Shown: positions 8,335 through 18,203, counted from the first letter of the stretch. The stretch is 64,000 nt of DNA from Tabrizicola sp. (GCF_022842145.1 NZ_JALHQD010000006.1:210441-274440), one strand, 5' to 3'. Numbers and translations: made by a program. Notes: generated by a model not told the origin, from the sequence alone.

Positions 8335-9969
8335 TCAGTTCCCCGCGCTCTCCATCTTCCGGTGCGCGATCACCTGCTCCAGCCAGCCCTGTTCCATCTC
8401 GGGGACCGAGGACAGCAGAAGGTCGGTGTAATCATCAAAAGGCGGCATCAGCACGTCCGTCTTCTGGCCATACCGGACCACAGCTCCCTTGAACATCACC
8501 GCGATCTTGTCGGCGATGGCCCTCACCGTCGCCAGATCATGCGTGATGAAGAGATAGGCCACCCCCGCTTCCGCCTGCAGGTTCAGCAGGAGCTTCAGGA
8601 TGCCATCCGCCACCAGGGGGTCCAGCGCCGAGGTCACCTCATCGCAGATGATCAGCTTCGGGTTCGCCGCCAGCGCCCGCGCGATGCAGACCCGCTGCTT
8701 CTGGCCACCCGACAGTTCCGCCGGATAGCGGTCGGCAAAGCCCTTGCCCATCTCGATCTGGTCCAGCAATTGCTGCACCCGCTTCTCGCGATCGGCCCCG
8801 CGCAGACCGAAGTAGAACTCCAGCGGCCGCCCGATGATCGTGCCCACGGTCTGCCGCGGGTTCATCGCGGTATCGGCCATCTGGTAGATCATCTGGATTT
8901 CGCGCAGATCATCCTTGCTGCGCCCCGCAAGGTCCGCCGACAACTGCCGCCCGGCAAAGGTGATCCGCCCCGCGGACGGCGGCAACAGCCCGGTGATCGC
9001 GCGGGCCAGCGTCGACTTGCCGGACCCCGACTCTCCCACCACCGCCAGCGTCTGGCCCACCGGCAGATCGACCGAGACGTTCTTCAACACGTCGAAGTTC
9101 GTCCCGCGATACCGCGCCGTCAGGTTCTGCACCTGCAGGATCGGCGGGGCCGGGGCCTTTTCCACATGGTCCAGACTGCGGACCGAGACCAGAGCGCGGG
9201 TGTAGTCCTGCGTCGGGCGGTGGATGATCTGCCCGGTCTCGCCCAGTTCCACCATCTTCCCGTGCCGCAGCACCATGATGTCATCCGCGACCTGCGCCAC
9301 CACGGCCAGGTCGTGCGTGATGTACAGGGCCGCGACATCCGTATCCCGGATCGCCTCCTTGATCGCGGCGAGGACGTCAATCTGCGTCGTCACGTCAAGG
9401 GCCGTGGTCGGTTCGTCGAAGATCACCAGATCGGGCTTCGGACACAGCGCCATCGCCGTCATGCAACGCTGCAACTGCCCGCCCGAGACCTGATGCGGAT
9501 AGCGGCTGCCGATCGTGTCGGGGTTCGGCAATCCAAGCTTCTTGAACAGCGCCCGCGCCCTTGCCTCGGCCTCGGTCTTCGACATCAGCCCGTGCGACAG
9601 CGAGGACTCGATCACCTGCTCCATGATCTGCTTGGCCGGATTGAAGCTGGCGGCGGCGGATTGCGAGACGTAAGTCACCTCGCGCCCGCGCAGGGCCCGC
9701 AGCGCCTTGGCATCGGCGAGCCGGATCTCCCGGCCGTTCAGATGGATGGTCCCGCCCGTCAGCCGCACGCCGCCGCGCCCATAAGCCATCGCCGACAAGC
9801 CGATGGTCGACTTGCCCGCCCCGGATTCGCCGATCAGCCCCAGCACCCGGCCCTTTTGCAAGGTCAGGTCGACCCCGTGGACCAAGGTCACCTCTTTCGG
9901 AGGCTCGCCCGGCGGGTACGAGGTGGCCTCGATCACGAGGCCCTTGATCTGCAACAGGGGATCAGCCAC
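8335..9969 (-). CDS. peptide ABC transporter, fused ATP-binding protein (DppD-DppF-like)
   Basis: Two full ABC cassettes: GESGAGKST/VSGGQLQR/LVIFDEPTTALD and GESGSGKST/LSGGQKQR/LIICDEVTSALD. Confidence 0.95.
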   Translation of the reverse strand: MADPLLQIKGLVIEATSYPPGEPPKEVTLVHGVDLTLQKGRVLGLIGESGAGKSTIGLSAMAYGRGGVRLTGGTIHLNGREIRLADAKALRALRGREVTYVSQSAAASFNPAKQIMEQVIESSLSHGLMSKTEAEARARALFKKLGLPNPDTIGSRYPHQVSGGQLQRCMTAMALCPKPDLVIFDEPTTALDVTTQIDVLAAIKEAIRDTDVAALYITHDLAVVAQVADDIMVLRHGKMVELGETGQIIHRPTQDYTRALVSVRSLDHVEKAPAPPILQVQNLTARYRGTNFDVLKNVSVDLPVGQTLAVVGESGSGKSTLARAITGLLPPSAGRITFAGRQLSADLAGRSKDDLREIQMIYQMADTAMNPRQTVGTIIGRPLEFYFGLRGADREKRVQQLLDQIEMGKGFADRYPAELSGGQKQRVCIARALAANPKLIICDEVTSALDPLVADGILKLLLNLQAEAGVAYLFITHDLATVRAIADKIAVMFKGAVVRYGQKTDVLMPPFDDYTDLLLSSVPEMEQGWLEQVIAHRKMESAGN

Positions 9970-10777
9970 CGCGGCCTCCTTTCAGGCTGGAGGTCCGGGT
10001 CAGGATCCAGTCCGCGACAAGGTTCACGCTGATCGCCAAAGCGGCAATCGCAGCGGCAGGCAAAAGCGCGGCGGACTTGCCGTAGATCAGCCCATCCTTG
10101 TTCTCCTTCACCATCCCGCCCCAGTCGGCCAGCGGCGGCTGCACGCCCAGGCCCAGGAACGACAGGGTCGAGATGAACAGGACCGCGAAGATGAAGCGCA
10201 GCCCGAACTCGGCCACCAGCGGCGACATCGCGTTCGGCAGGATCTCCTTGAAGATCACCCAGCCCCATTTCTCGCCCCGCAGCCGTGCGGCCTCGACGTA
10301 ATCCATCACCGTGATGTCCACCGCCACGGCGCGGGACAGGCGGAAGACGCGGGTGCTGTCCAGCACCCCCATCACCAGGATCAGGACGGTCAGGTTCAGC
10401 GGCAGGACCGACAGCATGACCAGCGCCACGATCAGCGAGGGCACGGCCATCACCAGATCGACGATCCGCGACAGGACCTGATCGACCCAGCCGCCCTTGA
10501 CCGCCGCCAGAAAGCCCAGGAACGCCCCCATCGAAAAGGCCAGCACCGACGATGCCAGCGCCACGAAGATGGTGATCTGCGCGCCGTAGATCAGCCGCGA
10601 CAGGATATCCCGGCCGATGGTGTCGGTCCCCAGCCAGAACTGCGCCGAGGGACCCTCCCACTGGCCGCCCGAGACATCGGTGATCTCGTAGGGGGCGATC
10701 CAATGGGCGAAGATCGCCACGAACAGGAACAGCCCGGTGAAGACAAGGCCGATGAGGGCGGAAATGGGTATTCTCAT
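9962..10777 (-). CDS. peptide ABC transporter permease (DppC-like)
   Basis: FWLGTDTIGRDILSRLIYGAQ and EAARLRGEKWGWVIFKEILPNAMSPL permease motifs. Confidence 0.93.
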   Translation of the reverse strand: MRIPISALIGLVFTGLFLFVAIFAHWIAPYEITDVSGGQWEGPSAQFWLGTDTIGRDILSRLIYGAQITIFVALASSVLAFSMGAFLGFLAAVKGGWVDQVLSRIVDLVMAVPSLIVALVMLSVLPLNLTVLILVMGVLDSTRVFRLSRAVAVDITVMDYVEAARLRGEKWGWVIFKEILPNAMSPLVAEFGLRFIFAVLFISTLSFLGLGVQPPLADWGGMVKENKDGLIYGKSAALLPAAAIAALAISVNLVADWILTRTSSLKGGRGG

Positions 10778-11730
10778 TTCGGGTGCCTCAGGCGCGGGTT
10801 GGCCAGGATGCCGATGACGTCGGCCAGCATGTTCAGGAAGATGTAGACGGCGGCGAAGATCAGGCCGACGGCCTGCACCACGGGCAGGTCACGCTTGGTG
10901 ACGTGGTCGACCAGATATTGTCCTAGGGCGTTGTAGCCGAAGACCACTTCGACCACGACGACACCGACGACCAGATAGGCCATGTTCAACATCACCACGC
11001 TGACCACCGGGGCAATCGCGTTCGGCAGCGCATGGCGCCAGATCACCGTCATCGGCGACAGGCCCTTAAGCTCGGCGGTTTCGATGTAGGCCGACTGCAT
11101 CACGTTCAGGATCGCGGCCCGGGTCATCCGCATCATGTGTGCAAGGACGACAAGCACCAGCACGATGACGGGCAGTGCGACGGCATTCAGCTTGGCCCAG
11201 AAGCCCATGCCCGGAAAGACCATTGCGACGGGTTGGAAGATCGGGATCAGCTGGGTGAAGATGAAGATGACGAAATAGGCCGCAACGAATTCCGGCAGGC
11301 TGATGGTCGACAGCGTGATGCCCGAAATCACCTTGTCCGGCCACTTGCCGGCGTAGCGCGCGGCGATAAGACCCAGAAGGATCGCCAGCGGCACCGCGAT
11401 GACGGCCGCACAGCCCGCAAGGAACATGGTATTGCCCAGCCGCTGCCCGATGGACTGCGCGATATCCGCGCCGTTGGTCAGTGCCGTGCCAAGGTCGCCG
11501 GTCAGCACACCCCCCAGCCACTGGAAATAGCGGGTCAGGGGCGGCTCGTTCAGCCCCATCTTCTCGCGCAGGTTCGCCAGCGCCTCGGGTGTCGCCTGCT
11601 GACCCAGAATGGCCTGAGCCGTATCGCCCGGCAGCGCCTCGACCCCTAGGAAGATCACGGCGGACACGGCGAGCAAGAGAAGGAGGCCCAGCGCAATGCG
11701 CTGGACCATTAGCTTCAGGATCGGATGCAC
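10774..11730 (-). CDS. peptide ABC transporter permease (DppB-like)
   Basis: ALPGDTAQAILG, ETAELKGLSPMTVIWRHALPNAIAPV; ATGA overlap with next permease. Confidence 0.93.
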   Translation of the reverse strand: MHPILKLMVQRIALGLLLLLAVSAVIFLGVEALPGDTAQAILGQQATPEALANLREKMGLNEPPLTRYFQWLGGVLTGDLGTALTNGADIAQSIGQRLGNTMFLAGCAAVIAVPLAILLGLIAARYAGKWPDKVISGITLSTISLPEFVAAYFVIFIFTQLIPIFQPVAMVFPGMGFWAKLNAVALPVIVLVLVVLAHMMRMTRAAILNVMQSAYIETAELKGLSPMTVIWRHALPNAIAPVVSVVMLNMAYLVVGVVVVEVVFGYNALGQYLVDHVTKRDLPVVQAVGLIFAAVYIFLNMLADVIGILANPRLRHPK

Positions 11731-11739
11731 CCGCCGGCC

Positions 11740-13338
11740 TTACGCGTTCAGCCAGCAGCGGACCTGTGCACGGCCGTTCATCAGCTCGCCATTCGGGTCG
11801 TCGACCCAACCGCCGATGGTGTCGCTGACGCCCGACACGAAGTCGTTGAACATCGGCAGGATCAGGCCACCCTCATCGCGCAGGATCTGCGCCATTTCGG
11901 TGTACATGCCGGTGCGCTTGGCCGTGTCCAGCTCGCCCCGGGCCGCCATCAGAAGCTCGTCGAACTTGGCGTTCTTGAACTTGGTGTCGTTCCATTCGGC
12001 GGTGGAGAGATAGGCCGTCGTGTACATCTGGTCCTGCACCGGACGCCCGCCCCAGTAGGACGCGCAGAACGGAGCGACGTTCCAGACGTTCGACCAGTAG
12101 CCGTCATCGGGCTCCAGCTTCACCTGCAGCGGAATCCCCGCCGCATTGGCGCTGGCCGCGAAGAGGTTCGCCGCATCGACCGCGCCCGGGAAGGCCCCCG
12201 GAGCGGTCGCCAGCATGATCGGCGACCCGTCATGGCCGGACTTCGCGTAATGCTCCGCCGCCTTGGCCGCGTCATATTCGCGCTGCTCGAACTTGTCCTC
12301 GAACAGGGGATAGGCCGCGTTGATCGGGAAGTCGTTGCCGGGGGTGCCAAGGCCACCCAGGATCTTCTCGACCATCTCGCCCCGGTTGATCGCGTACTTC
12401 AGCGCCATCCGCATGTCGTTGTTGTCGAAGGGCGCCTTGTCGCAGTGCATGATGAAGACGTAATGCCCGCGACCCGCCACGTGCTTGATCTGCACGCCCG
12501 GCACGCCTTTCAGCAGTTCCACGATCTTCGGGTCGACCCGGTTGATCATGTGGATCTGGCCCGACTGCAGCGCCGCCGTCCGGGCGGTGTTGTCGTTGAT
12601 CACCAGGATCTCGACCTCGTCGGCATGGCCGATGCTGCTGTCGAAGTAGTTCGCGTGCTTCTTGAACGTGTGCCGCACGCCGGGCTCGTTCACCACGACC
12701 TGGTACGGGCCCGCACCGATGCCGGCTGCCGGATTGTCCACGCCACCGCCGGGCTGGATCATCAGGTGATAGTCGCCCATCAGGAAGGGCAGGTCGGCGT
12801 TGGCCGCATTCAGCTTCAGGGTGACCATGTCACCTTCGGCCTTCATCTCGGTGATGCCCTGCACGATCCCCAGCGCGCCGGACTGCGCCTTCTCGTCGGT
12901 GTGCCGCTTCAGCGTCGCCACCACGTCCTCGGCCGTCACCGTGCCGCCGCCGTGATATTCGACGCCCGCACGAATCTTGAACTTCCACTCGGTCGCATCG
13001 GCGTTGGACGAGATCTCTTCGGCGATCCGCGGGTCGATGGTGCCGTCCGGGTTCACGTCGCACAGCATCTCGCCCCAGGTCATGTTCACCTGGAACGGAA
13101 CTTCCGACGCGGCCAGTGCCGGATCAAGGCTGTTGGTCGATTCCCCGCCCTGCATGCCGACGCGGATCACGCCGCCCTTCTTGGCTTCCTGCGCGGTGGC
13201 GGCTTTCGAGAACAGCGCCGAGGCAAGTCCCGCCGACACGCCAAGAGCCGTCGTGCGCCCGACGAATTCACGCCGCGTCATCCGGCCGGTCCTGGCTTGC
13301 GATACCATCCAGTCAAGCTGCTTGTGCTTGTCGTCCAT
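11740..13338 (-). CDS. ABC transporter substrate-binding protein (SBP family 5), Tat signal
   Basis: MTRREFVGRTTALGVSAG twin-arginine signal; family 5 body. Confidence 0.93.
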   Translation of the reverse strand: MDDKHKQLDWMVSQARTGRMTRREFVGRTTALGVSAGLASALFSKAATAQEAKKGGVIRVGMQGGESTNSLDPALAASEVPFQVNMTWGEMLCDVNPDGTIDPRIAEEISSNADATEWKFKIRAGVEYHGGGTVTAEDVVATLKRHTDEKAQSGALGIVQGITEMKAEGDMVTLKLNAANADLPFLMGDYHLMIQPGGGVDNPAAGIGAGPYQVVVNEPGVRHTFKKHANYFDSSIGHADEVEILVINDNTARTAALQSGQIHMINRVDPKIVELLKGVPGVQIKHVAGRGHYVFIMHCDKAPFDNNDMRMALKYAINRGEMVEKILGGLGTPGNDFPINAAYPLFEDKFEQREYDAAKAAEHYAKSGHDGSPIMLATAPGAFPGAVDAANLFAASANAAGIPLQVKLEPDDGYWSNVWNVAPFCASYWGGRPVQDQMYTTAYLSTAEWNDTKFKNAKFDELLMAARGELDTAKRTGMYTEMAQILRDEGGLILPMFNDFVSGVSDTIGGWVDDPNGELMNGRAQVRCWLNA

Positions 13339-13438
13339 TGTGGTCTCCCTGTTGGCCCCATTCCGGGGATTCTTTTGTTGACTTGGTAATCAATAAACCG
13401 CGAACCGGCCCGTGCGACAAACGTTTTCTCGCAGCGGA

Positions 13439-15457
13439 TCACACAAAGTCTCGTGCGACCTCCTCGTCCCACTCCCGCTGGAAAACGACGCTTTCGCCTT
13501 CCCACGCGGTCAGGGAGGCCTGCATCCGCAAATGCGTGGCAGTGGCGGTCATCATCGTCTCGGCCCGGGTCCGGACCCGCCAGTCGCCCCGCGACAGGCG
13601 CTGCTCCCAAGTGATCTCGGTCCGCGCCGAAAGCGGATCGGCCCCGATTTCCCACCGCTCGGTCGTCTGCTCTCCTGTCACCAGCCCATGTGACAGGTTT
13701 TCGCTTTCGCCCAGATCGTCCTCGACCACCAAAGCGTGGGTACCCGCGATCAGGTCGCTTTCGATCCGCCGGATGGAGCGCCCCTCGCGCAGCACCTGGT
13801 GTTTCCAGGGTGTCGCAGTCTCTGACGGCGGTGGGGTCCACTCGGCTTCCCCGGTGCCCTGATGGACCGGCAGATCCAGGCTGGCTTCCGTGATCTCCAG
13901 TGTCGCCGCTGCCGGGCTGGGCCAGACGAAGGGCCAATAGGTCGTCGACAGCGCCAGCCGCAGCTTGTGTCCCGCCGCGACCCGGTAGCCCATCTGGTCC
14001 AGGACCAACACGACATCTTCCGGCACGCCCGGCACCATCGGCTCTGGCGCTTCGGCACTGCGCCGGTGGCAAAGGTTCAGGATGCCATGCGCGATCCGCG
14101 TCGATGCTCCGTCGGGTGCCACATCGCAAAGCCGTGCGACGATGAAGGCCAATGGCTTGTCCGACGCGAGCCGCAGCGTCAGCTTTGCCGCCCCAAGCAA
14201 TTCCAGAGGCTCGGCCAACGCAGCACCGTCGAAGCAGACCGACAGCGCATCGTCCGTCCTCTGGTCGCCCGCCATCTCGGCGTTCAGTCCCATCGGAAAG
14301 AACTCGCCCGCAGTCACCCCCAGATGCTGCGGCGTGCAGACGCTGGCCGACAGCGCCCCCGCCACCCCCAGCCCCGCGTCCGAGACCTGCATCACGCGCC
14401 TTGAAACCCGGGGGGTCGGCCACTCGGCCTCGGCAATCCAGTGCCCGTCGCGATGCGCCGCACTCGGGTTCGGCGGGGCGGAATGCAGCATATAGGCCCG
14501 CAGGGCAGGGACTTCCTCGGCCCCGTTCTCGATTCCCTTCAGCCAGCGGTCCCACCAGCGCACCGCCAGTTGCAGGAACCCGATCTTCGGCCCCGGCACC
14601 GCAGTGTGGGGATACTGGTGCACCCAAGGCCCGATGATCCCCTTAACCGGCCCGCGCGCGTTCTCCATCAGCTTGGCGACGGTGTTCATGTAGTTGTCGT
14701 TCCAGCCGCCATAGGACAGGATCGGCACTGTCATCCGGTCCCAGTCCTCGCAGATCGAGCCGTGCTTCCAGTAGGCATCGCGTGTCTGATGCGCCGCCCA
14801 GGGTGCGGCGTGGAACGGCTGATTGTTCAGCCTCTGCAACCAGGTCTCCCGCCAGCCATTGTGCAGCAAGGGATCGCCGGGGCGCGAGGAATAGGACAGC
14901 ATCACCGCGCCCCAGCCGAAGTTCTCGCCCAGCAAAGCCCCGCCCTTGAAGTGGATGTCGTCGGCAAAGCGGTCGGTGGTGGAATAGACCGAGATCACCG
15001 CCTTCAGCGCCGGCGGTTGCAGGAAGGCCGTCTGCAGGCAGTTGAACCCGCCCCAGCTTTTCCCCATCATTCCGACCGTGCCGCTGCACCAGTCCTGCTT
15101 GGCCAGCCAGGCGATCACGTCGCAGGCGTCCTGCAGTTCCTGGATGGAGTATTCGTCCTCCATCAGCCCTTCGCTATCGCCGTTGCCCCGGATGTCGACC
15201 CGGACGCAGGCATAGCCATGACCGGCGACGTAAGGATGCATCAGCTCATCCCGGGGCAGGGTCCCGTCGCGCTTGCGGTAGGGGATGTATTCCAGGACCG
15301 CCGGGACCGGGCGGGTGGCGGCATCCTCCGGCATCCAGACCCGGGCGGACAGTCTTGTGCCGTCCGGCATCGGGATCGACAGGTCCTCGATCACTGCAAT
15401 GGCACAGGGAAAGCTGGTGCGGATCGTCAACGGCGGCCTCCGATTCTTTCGTCTCAT
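13439..15457 (-). CDS. CocE/NonD family hydrolase (X-Pro dipeptidyl-peptidase-like)
   Basis: GMMGKSWGGFNCLQTA nucleophile elbow, PMPDGTRLSARVWMPEDA, C-terminal jelly-roll-like domain; precise start uncertain. Confidence 0.9.
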   Translation of the reverse strand: MRRKNRRPPLTIRTSFPCAIAVIEDLSIPMPDGTRLSARVWMPEDAATRPVPAVLEYIPYRKRDGTLPRDELMHPYVAGHGYACVRVDIRGNGDSEGLMEDEYSIQELQDACDVIAWLAKQDWCSGTVGMMGKSWGGFNCLQTAFLQPPALKAVISVYSTTDRFADDIHFKGGALLGENFGWGAVMLSYSSRPGDPLLHNGWRETWLQRLNNQPFHAAPWAAHQTRDAYWKHGSICEDWDRMTVPILSYGGWNDNYMNTVAKLMENARGPVKGIIGPWVHQYPHTAVPGPKIGFLQLAVRWWDRWLKGIENGAEEVPALRAYMLHSAPPNPSAAHRDGHWIAEAEWPTPRVSRRVMQVSDAGLGVAGALSASVCTPQHLGVTAGEFFPMGLNAEMAGDQRTDDALSVCFDGAALAEPLELLGAAKLTLRLASDKPLAFIVARLCDVAPDGASTRIAHGILNLCHRRSAEAPEPMVPGVPEDVVLVLDQMGYRVAAGHKLRLALSTTYWPFVWPSPAAATLEITEASLDLPVHQGTGEAEWTPPPSETATPWKHQVLREGRSIRRIESDLIAGTHALVVEDDLGESENLSHGLVTGEQTTERWEIGADPLSARTEITWEQRLSRGDWRVRTRAETMMTATATHLRMQASLTAWEGESVVFQREWDEEVARDFV

Positions 15458-15573
15458 CGGATATTATTCGTTCGTGCAATTCAAGCATTGCGTGAAGGAC
15501 GGTTTCGGTTTGCAGCCGATCTGGAAGCGAACAGGTCAGCGCAACCTGCGTCGTTTGATCGGCCTCCGGGGGT

Positions 15574-16454
15574 CGAGATCATCCGTAACGCCACACACAG
15601 TCCGGATTTCTACAGTTTCGACGGTGTGCAGTCCGGCTTATACGGCGAGGCCCCCTGCTTCGACATCTGCGAGCGGCTGTTGAGGCGACGTCGCCTGGGT
15701 CCGCATCGTGCTGCGTGACGATGCCTTTGCCAACGACAAGGCCTAGACCAGCGCTCGCATTGTCCTCGCCAAGGATGCCGACTGCCACGCGCTCAGCGCA
15801 GACTTCCCGGCCAAGGGGTCGACTTGCATCCGCTTCGCGCCCGAGGACGGGCAGCCAGCCGCCTTGATCCTGGACCTTCAGGATGACCGCGTGCGGAAAG
15901 ACCGGGCCGCCGCCTGGCCGCTGGAAGAGATCGGCTACCGTACAGCCACGGCCAATACCGGGGACAGCATCGATGCCCCGGTTCTCTTTCGCGGCGTGCA
16001 ACTGTTCCACAAGCGCCCGAACGGGCTGGTGGTGCTGGTCCCAGGCGATTTCAACGGTGACGTCGGGGGCGGCTTCGCCCTCTGGCGCAAAAGCGCGGTC
16101 ACGCCTCCGATCGACCTTGCCGCCGCGATCACCGGTCTCGGCCTTGCGCTGGGGCCTCCGCGACCGATTCCGCCTAAAACACTAGGCACCGAGACGAGAG
16201 ACTCGATTGCCCCGCCGCCCGACGCGCACGACGCCGCCTATGTCGCTTCCCTGCTGGCGCTCCGCCCGTCGCCCAATCCCCGCATCCGCTCCAATGCCGT
16301 CGCGCAGATCGTGACAGGGTGGCAAGGCAAGCTTCAATATAAGAAGCCAATAACTGAAGCTGACCGGGTGATCCTCTGCGCTTCGCTTCAGGATACGTTC
16401 ATTCCCAAGTCGTTCTGGGCGGTCCAGCTGCAAAACAAGAGCCTGCGCTGCTAA
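15574..16454 (+). pseudogene. probable decayed ORF of unknown function
   Basis: Coding-like segments GLYGEAPCFDICERLL / GDVAWVRIVLRDDAFANDKA*TSARIVLAKDADCHALSADFPAKGSTCIRFAPEDGQPAALILDLQDD... separated by an apparent frameshift and an in-frame TAG near 15744. Confidence 0.45.
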
Positions 16455-16641
16455 CAGACGTCGCTTCGGTTGGTTAACAGAACCTGAATGCCCACAGCCA
16501 ACCCATTGATTTCCTTGTCACCAAGTAAGTGCCCACGCGCGGGCACCCATGCCTGTTCACCCCCGCACAGCCCCCGCGCGCCCAGAACGGGATGAAATTC
16601 CGGGGGTGGGGGTCTACCTTCCCCTGCAAAGGAGACCCTCC

Positions 16642-17577
16642 ATGTGGAACCCGCTTCTCGACCCCTCGATCCCGATCGGGGACTCTGTCGACACGATCGA
16701 GACCGTCATCGTCCCCCGCGCCCGCGACCTCGGCGGCTTCGAGGTCCGCCGCGCCCTGCCGTCGGCCGAGCGTCAGATGGTCGGCCCCTTCATCTTCTTC
16801 GACCAGATGGGCCCGGCCGAGTTTCTGACCGGCCAGGGCATCGACGTCCGCCCGCACCCTCACATCGGCCTCGGGACGGTCACCTACCTTCTGAAGGGAA
16901 AGATGCACCACCGCGACAGCCTGGGATCGGACCTCTGGATCGAACCCGGCGCGGTCAACTGGATGATGGCGGGGCAGGGGATCACCCATTCGGAACGGAC
17001 GGATGGTGAGGCCCGCAAGGCCCCCCTCTCCCTCTTCGGCCTGCAGACCTGGCTTGCTCTCCCCAAGGACCGCGAGGAAGACGCCGCCGGTTTCGCCCAT
17101 CTCGAACGGGCCGCCTTGCCGGAACTGGAAGGCGAGGGCAAACAGGTCCGCCTCATCCTCGGCACCGCCTGGGGCGAAAAGGTCGGTCTCGACATGCCCT
17201 CCGAGGTCTTCTACGCCGACGCCCGCCTGCAGCCCGGCGCCTCCATCCCGCTGCCCGACGATCACGAAGACCGCGGCGTCTATATCCTGGATGGCGAGGT
17301 CTCCAGCGGGGGCCAGACTTTCGAGGCGGGCCGGATGCTGGTCTTCCGCCCCGGCGACCGGGTCTCGGTCAAGGCGGGTCCCCAGGGCGCGCGGATCATG
17401 CTGCTGGGAGGCGCCACGATGGACGGCCCCCGATTCATCTGGTGGAACTTCGTCGCCTCCAGCCGCGAGAAGATCGAGGCCGCAAAGGAAGCCTGGCGCG
17501 CCGGCGACTGGATGCACGGCCGCTTCAAGCTGCCGCCCCATGACGACGGCGAATTCATCCCGGCCCCGGATCGGTGA
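16642..17577 (+). CDS. pirin family protein
   Basis: RPHPHIGLGTVTYLLKGKMHHRDSLGS, PGAVNWMMAGQGITHSER; start MWNPLLDPSIPIGD after ggagacc. Confidence 0.95.
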   Translation: MWNPLLDPSIPIGDSVDTIETVIVPRARDLGGFEVRRALPSAERQMVGPFIFFDQMGPAEFLTGQGIDVRPHPHIGLGTVTYLLKGKMHHRDSLGSDLWIEPGAVNWMMAGQGITHSERTDGEARKAPLSLFGLQTWLALPKDREEDAAGFAHLERAALPELEGEGKQVRLILGTAWGEKVGLDMPSEVFYADARLQPGASIPLPDDHEDRGVYILDGEVSSGGQTFEAGRMLVFRPGDRVSVKAGPQGARIMLLGGATMDGPRFIWWNFVASSREKIEAAKEAWRAGDWMHGRFKLPPHDDGEFIPAPDR

Positions 17578-17596
17578 AAATCCCGCGCTTCCCCCA

Positions 17597-17625
17597 TTGA
17601 CGCCCCCGGCGTGACCGTCTATCCC
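17597..17625 (+). promoter_or_regulatory. sigma70-like promoter of tRNA-Asp copy 1 (TTGACG-N17-TATCCC)
   Basis: Same -35 and 17-nt spacer as copy 2. Confidence 0.6.
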
Positions 17626-17636
17626 GCCCTCCACGC

Positions 17637-17713
17637 GCGGTGGTAGCTCAGTTGGTTAGAGTACCGGCCTGTCACGCCGGGGGTCGCGGGTTCGAGCCCC
17701 GTCCACCGCGCCA
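17637..17713 (+). tRNA. tRNA-Asp (anticodon GUC), copy 1
   Basis: 77-nt cloverleaf: GCGGTGG/CCACCGC acceptor, CTGTCAC anticodon loop, TTCGAGC T-loop, encoded CCA. Confidence 0.97.
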
Positions 17714-17744
17714 GTTACCTCCCTTTGCAGATCATAGCCCGCAA

Positions 17745-17766
17745 GGGCGCCACACGTGGCGCGCTT
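17745..17766 (+). terminator. terminator-like hairpin after tRNA-Asp copy 1
   Basis: GCGCCAC-AC-GTGGCGC followed by GCTTTT. Confidence 0.5.
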
Positions 17767-18085
17767 TTCGGGCCGTTTGATTTCAAAGGGTTGGATGCGG
17801 GTGTGAGAGGAGTGGTAACACTTCGCCGTAATCTTCGCCTTTGACCGCGCGGGCCGTATCCGGGCGAAGGGGGCGACGCTGGCCCAGCCACCGTCCATCC
17901 TGCACCGACCCCCTGAAGCCGGACCAAGCGCCGCCCAGCAGCACTGCCGGCGGCGGCCCCACGACCCTCGCCACCCTTGGCCCACGGTGCTCCTCCTCGC
18001 CGTCCTGACCCTCACCCTCCAGACCCGCACGCACGCCGACCTCCGCCACTTCGGTCTGGAGTGACCGCACCCCACAGTTTCCCGC

Positions 18086-18114
18086 TTGACGCCCCCTGCG
18101 TGACCCACTATTTG
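18086..18114 (+). promoter_or_regulatory. sigma70-like promoter of tRNA-Asp copy 2 (TTGACG-N17-TATTTG)
   Basis: TTGACGCCCCCTGCGTGACC nearly identical to copy 1 upstream. Confidence 0.6.
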
Positions 18115-18126
18115 CCCCTCCAGCGC

Positions 18127-18203
18127 GCGGTGGTAGCTCAGTTGGTTAGAGTACCGGCCTGTCACGCCGGGGGTCGCGGGTTCGAGCCCCGTCCACCGCG
18201 CCA
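18127..18203 (+). tRNA. tRNA-Asp (anticodon GUC), copy 2
   Basis: Identical 77-nt sequence to copy 1. Confidence 0.97.

Noticed and set aside
7501-10032. 843-aa plus-strand ORF
   Set aside because: Shadow of the phosphatase and ABC ATPase genes, whose motifs on the opposite strand are unambiguous.
11725-13389. 554-aa plus-strand ORF
   Set aside because: Shadow ORF antisense to the substrate-binding protein.
13378-13393. TTGA-CTTGGTAA-TCAA upstream of the peptide operon as an FNR box
   Set aside because: Spacing between half-sites is 8 rather than 6 nt, so it does not fit the FNR/FnrL geometry.
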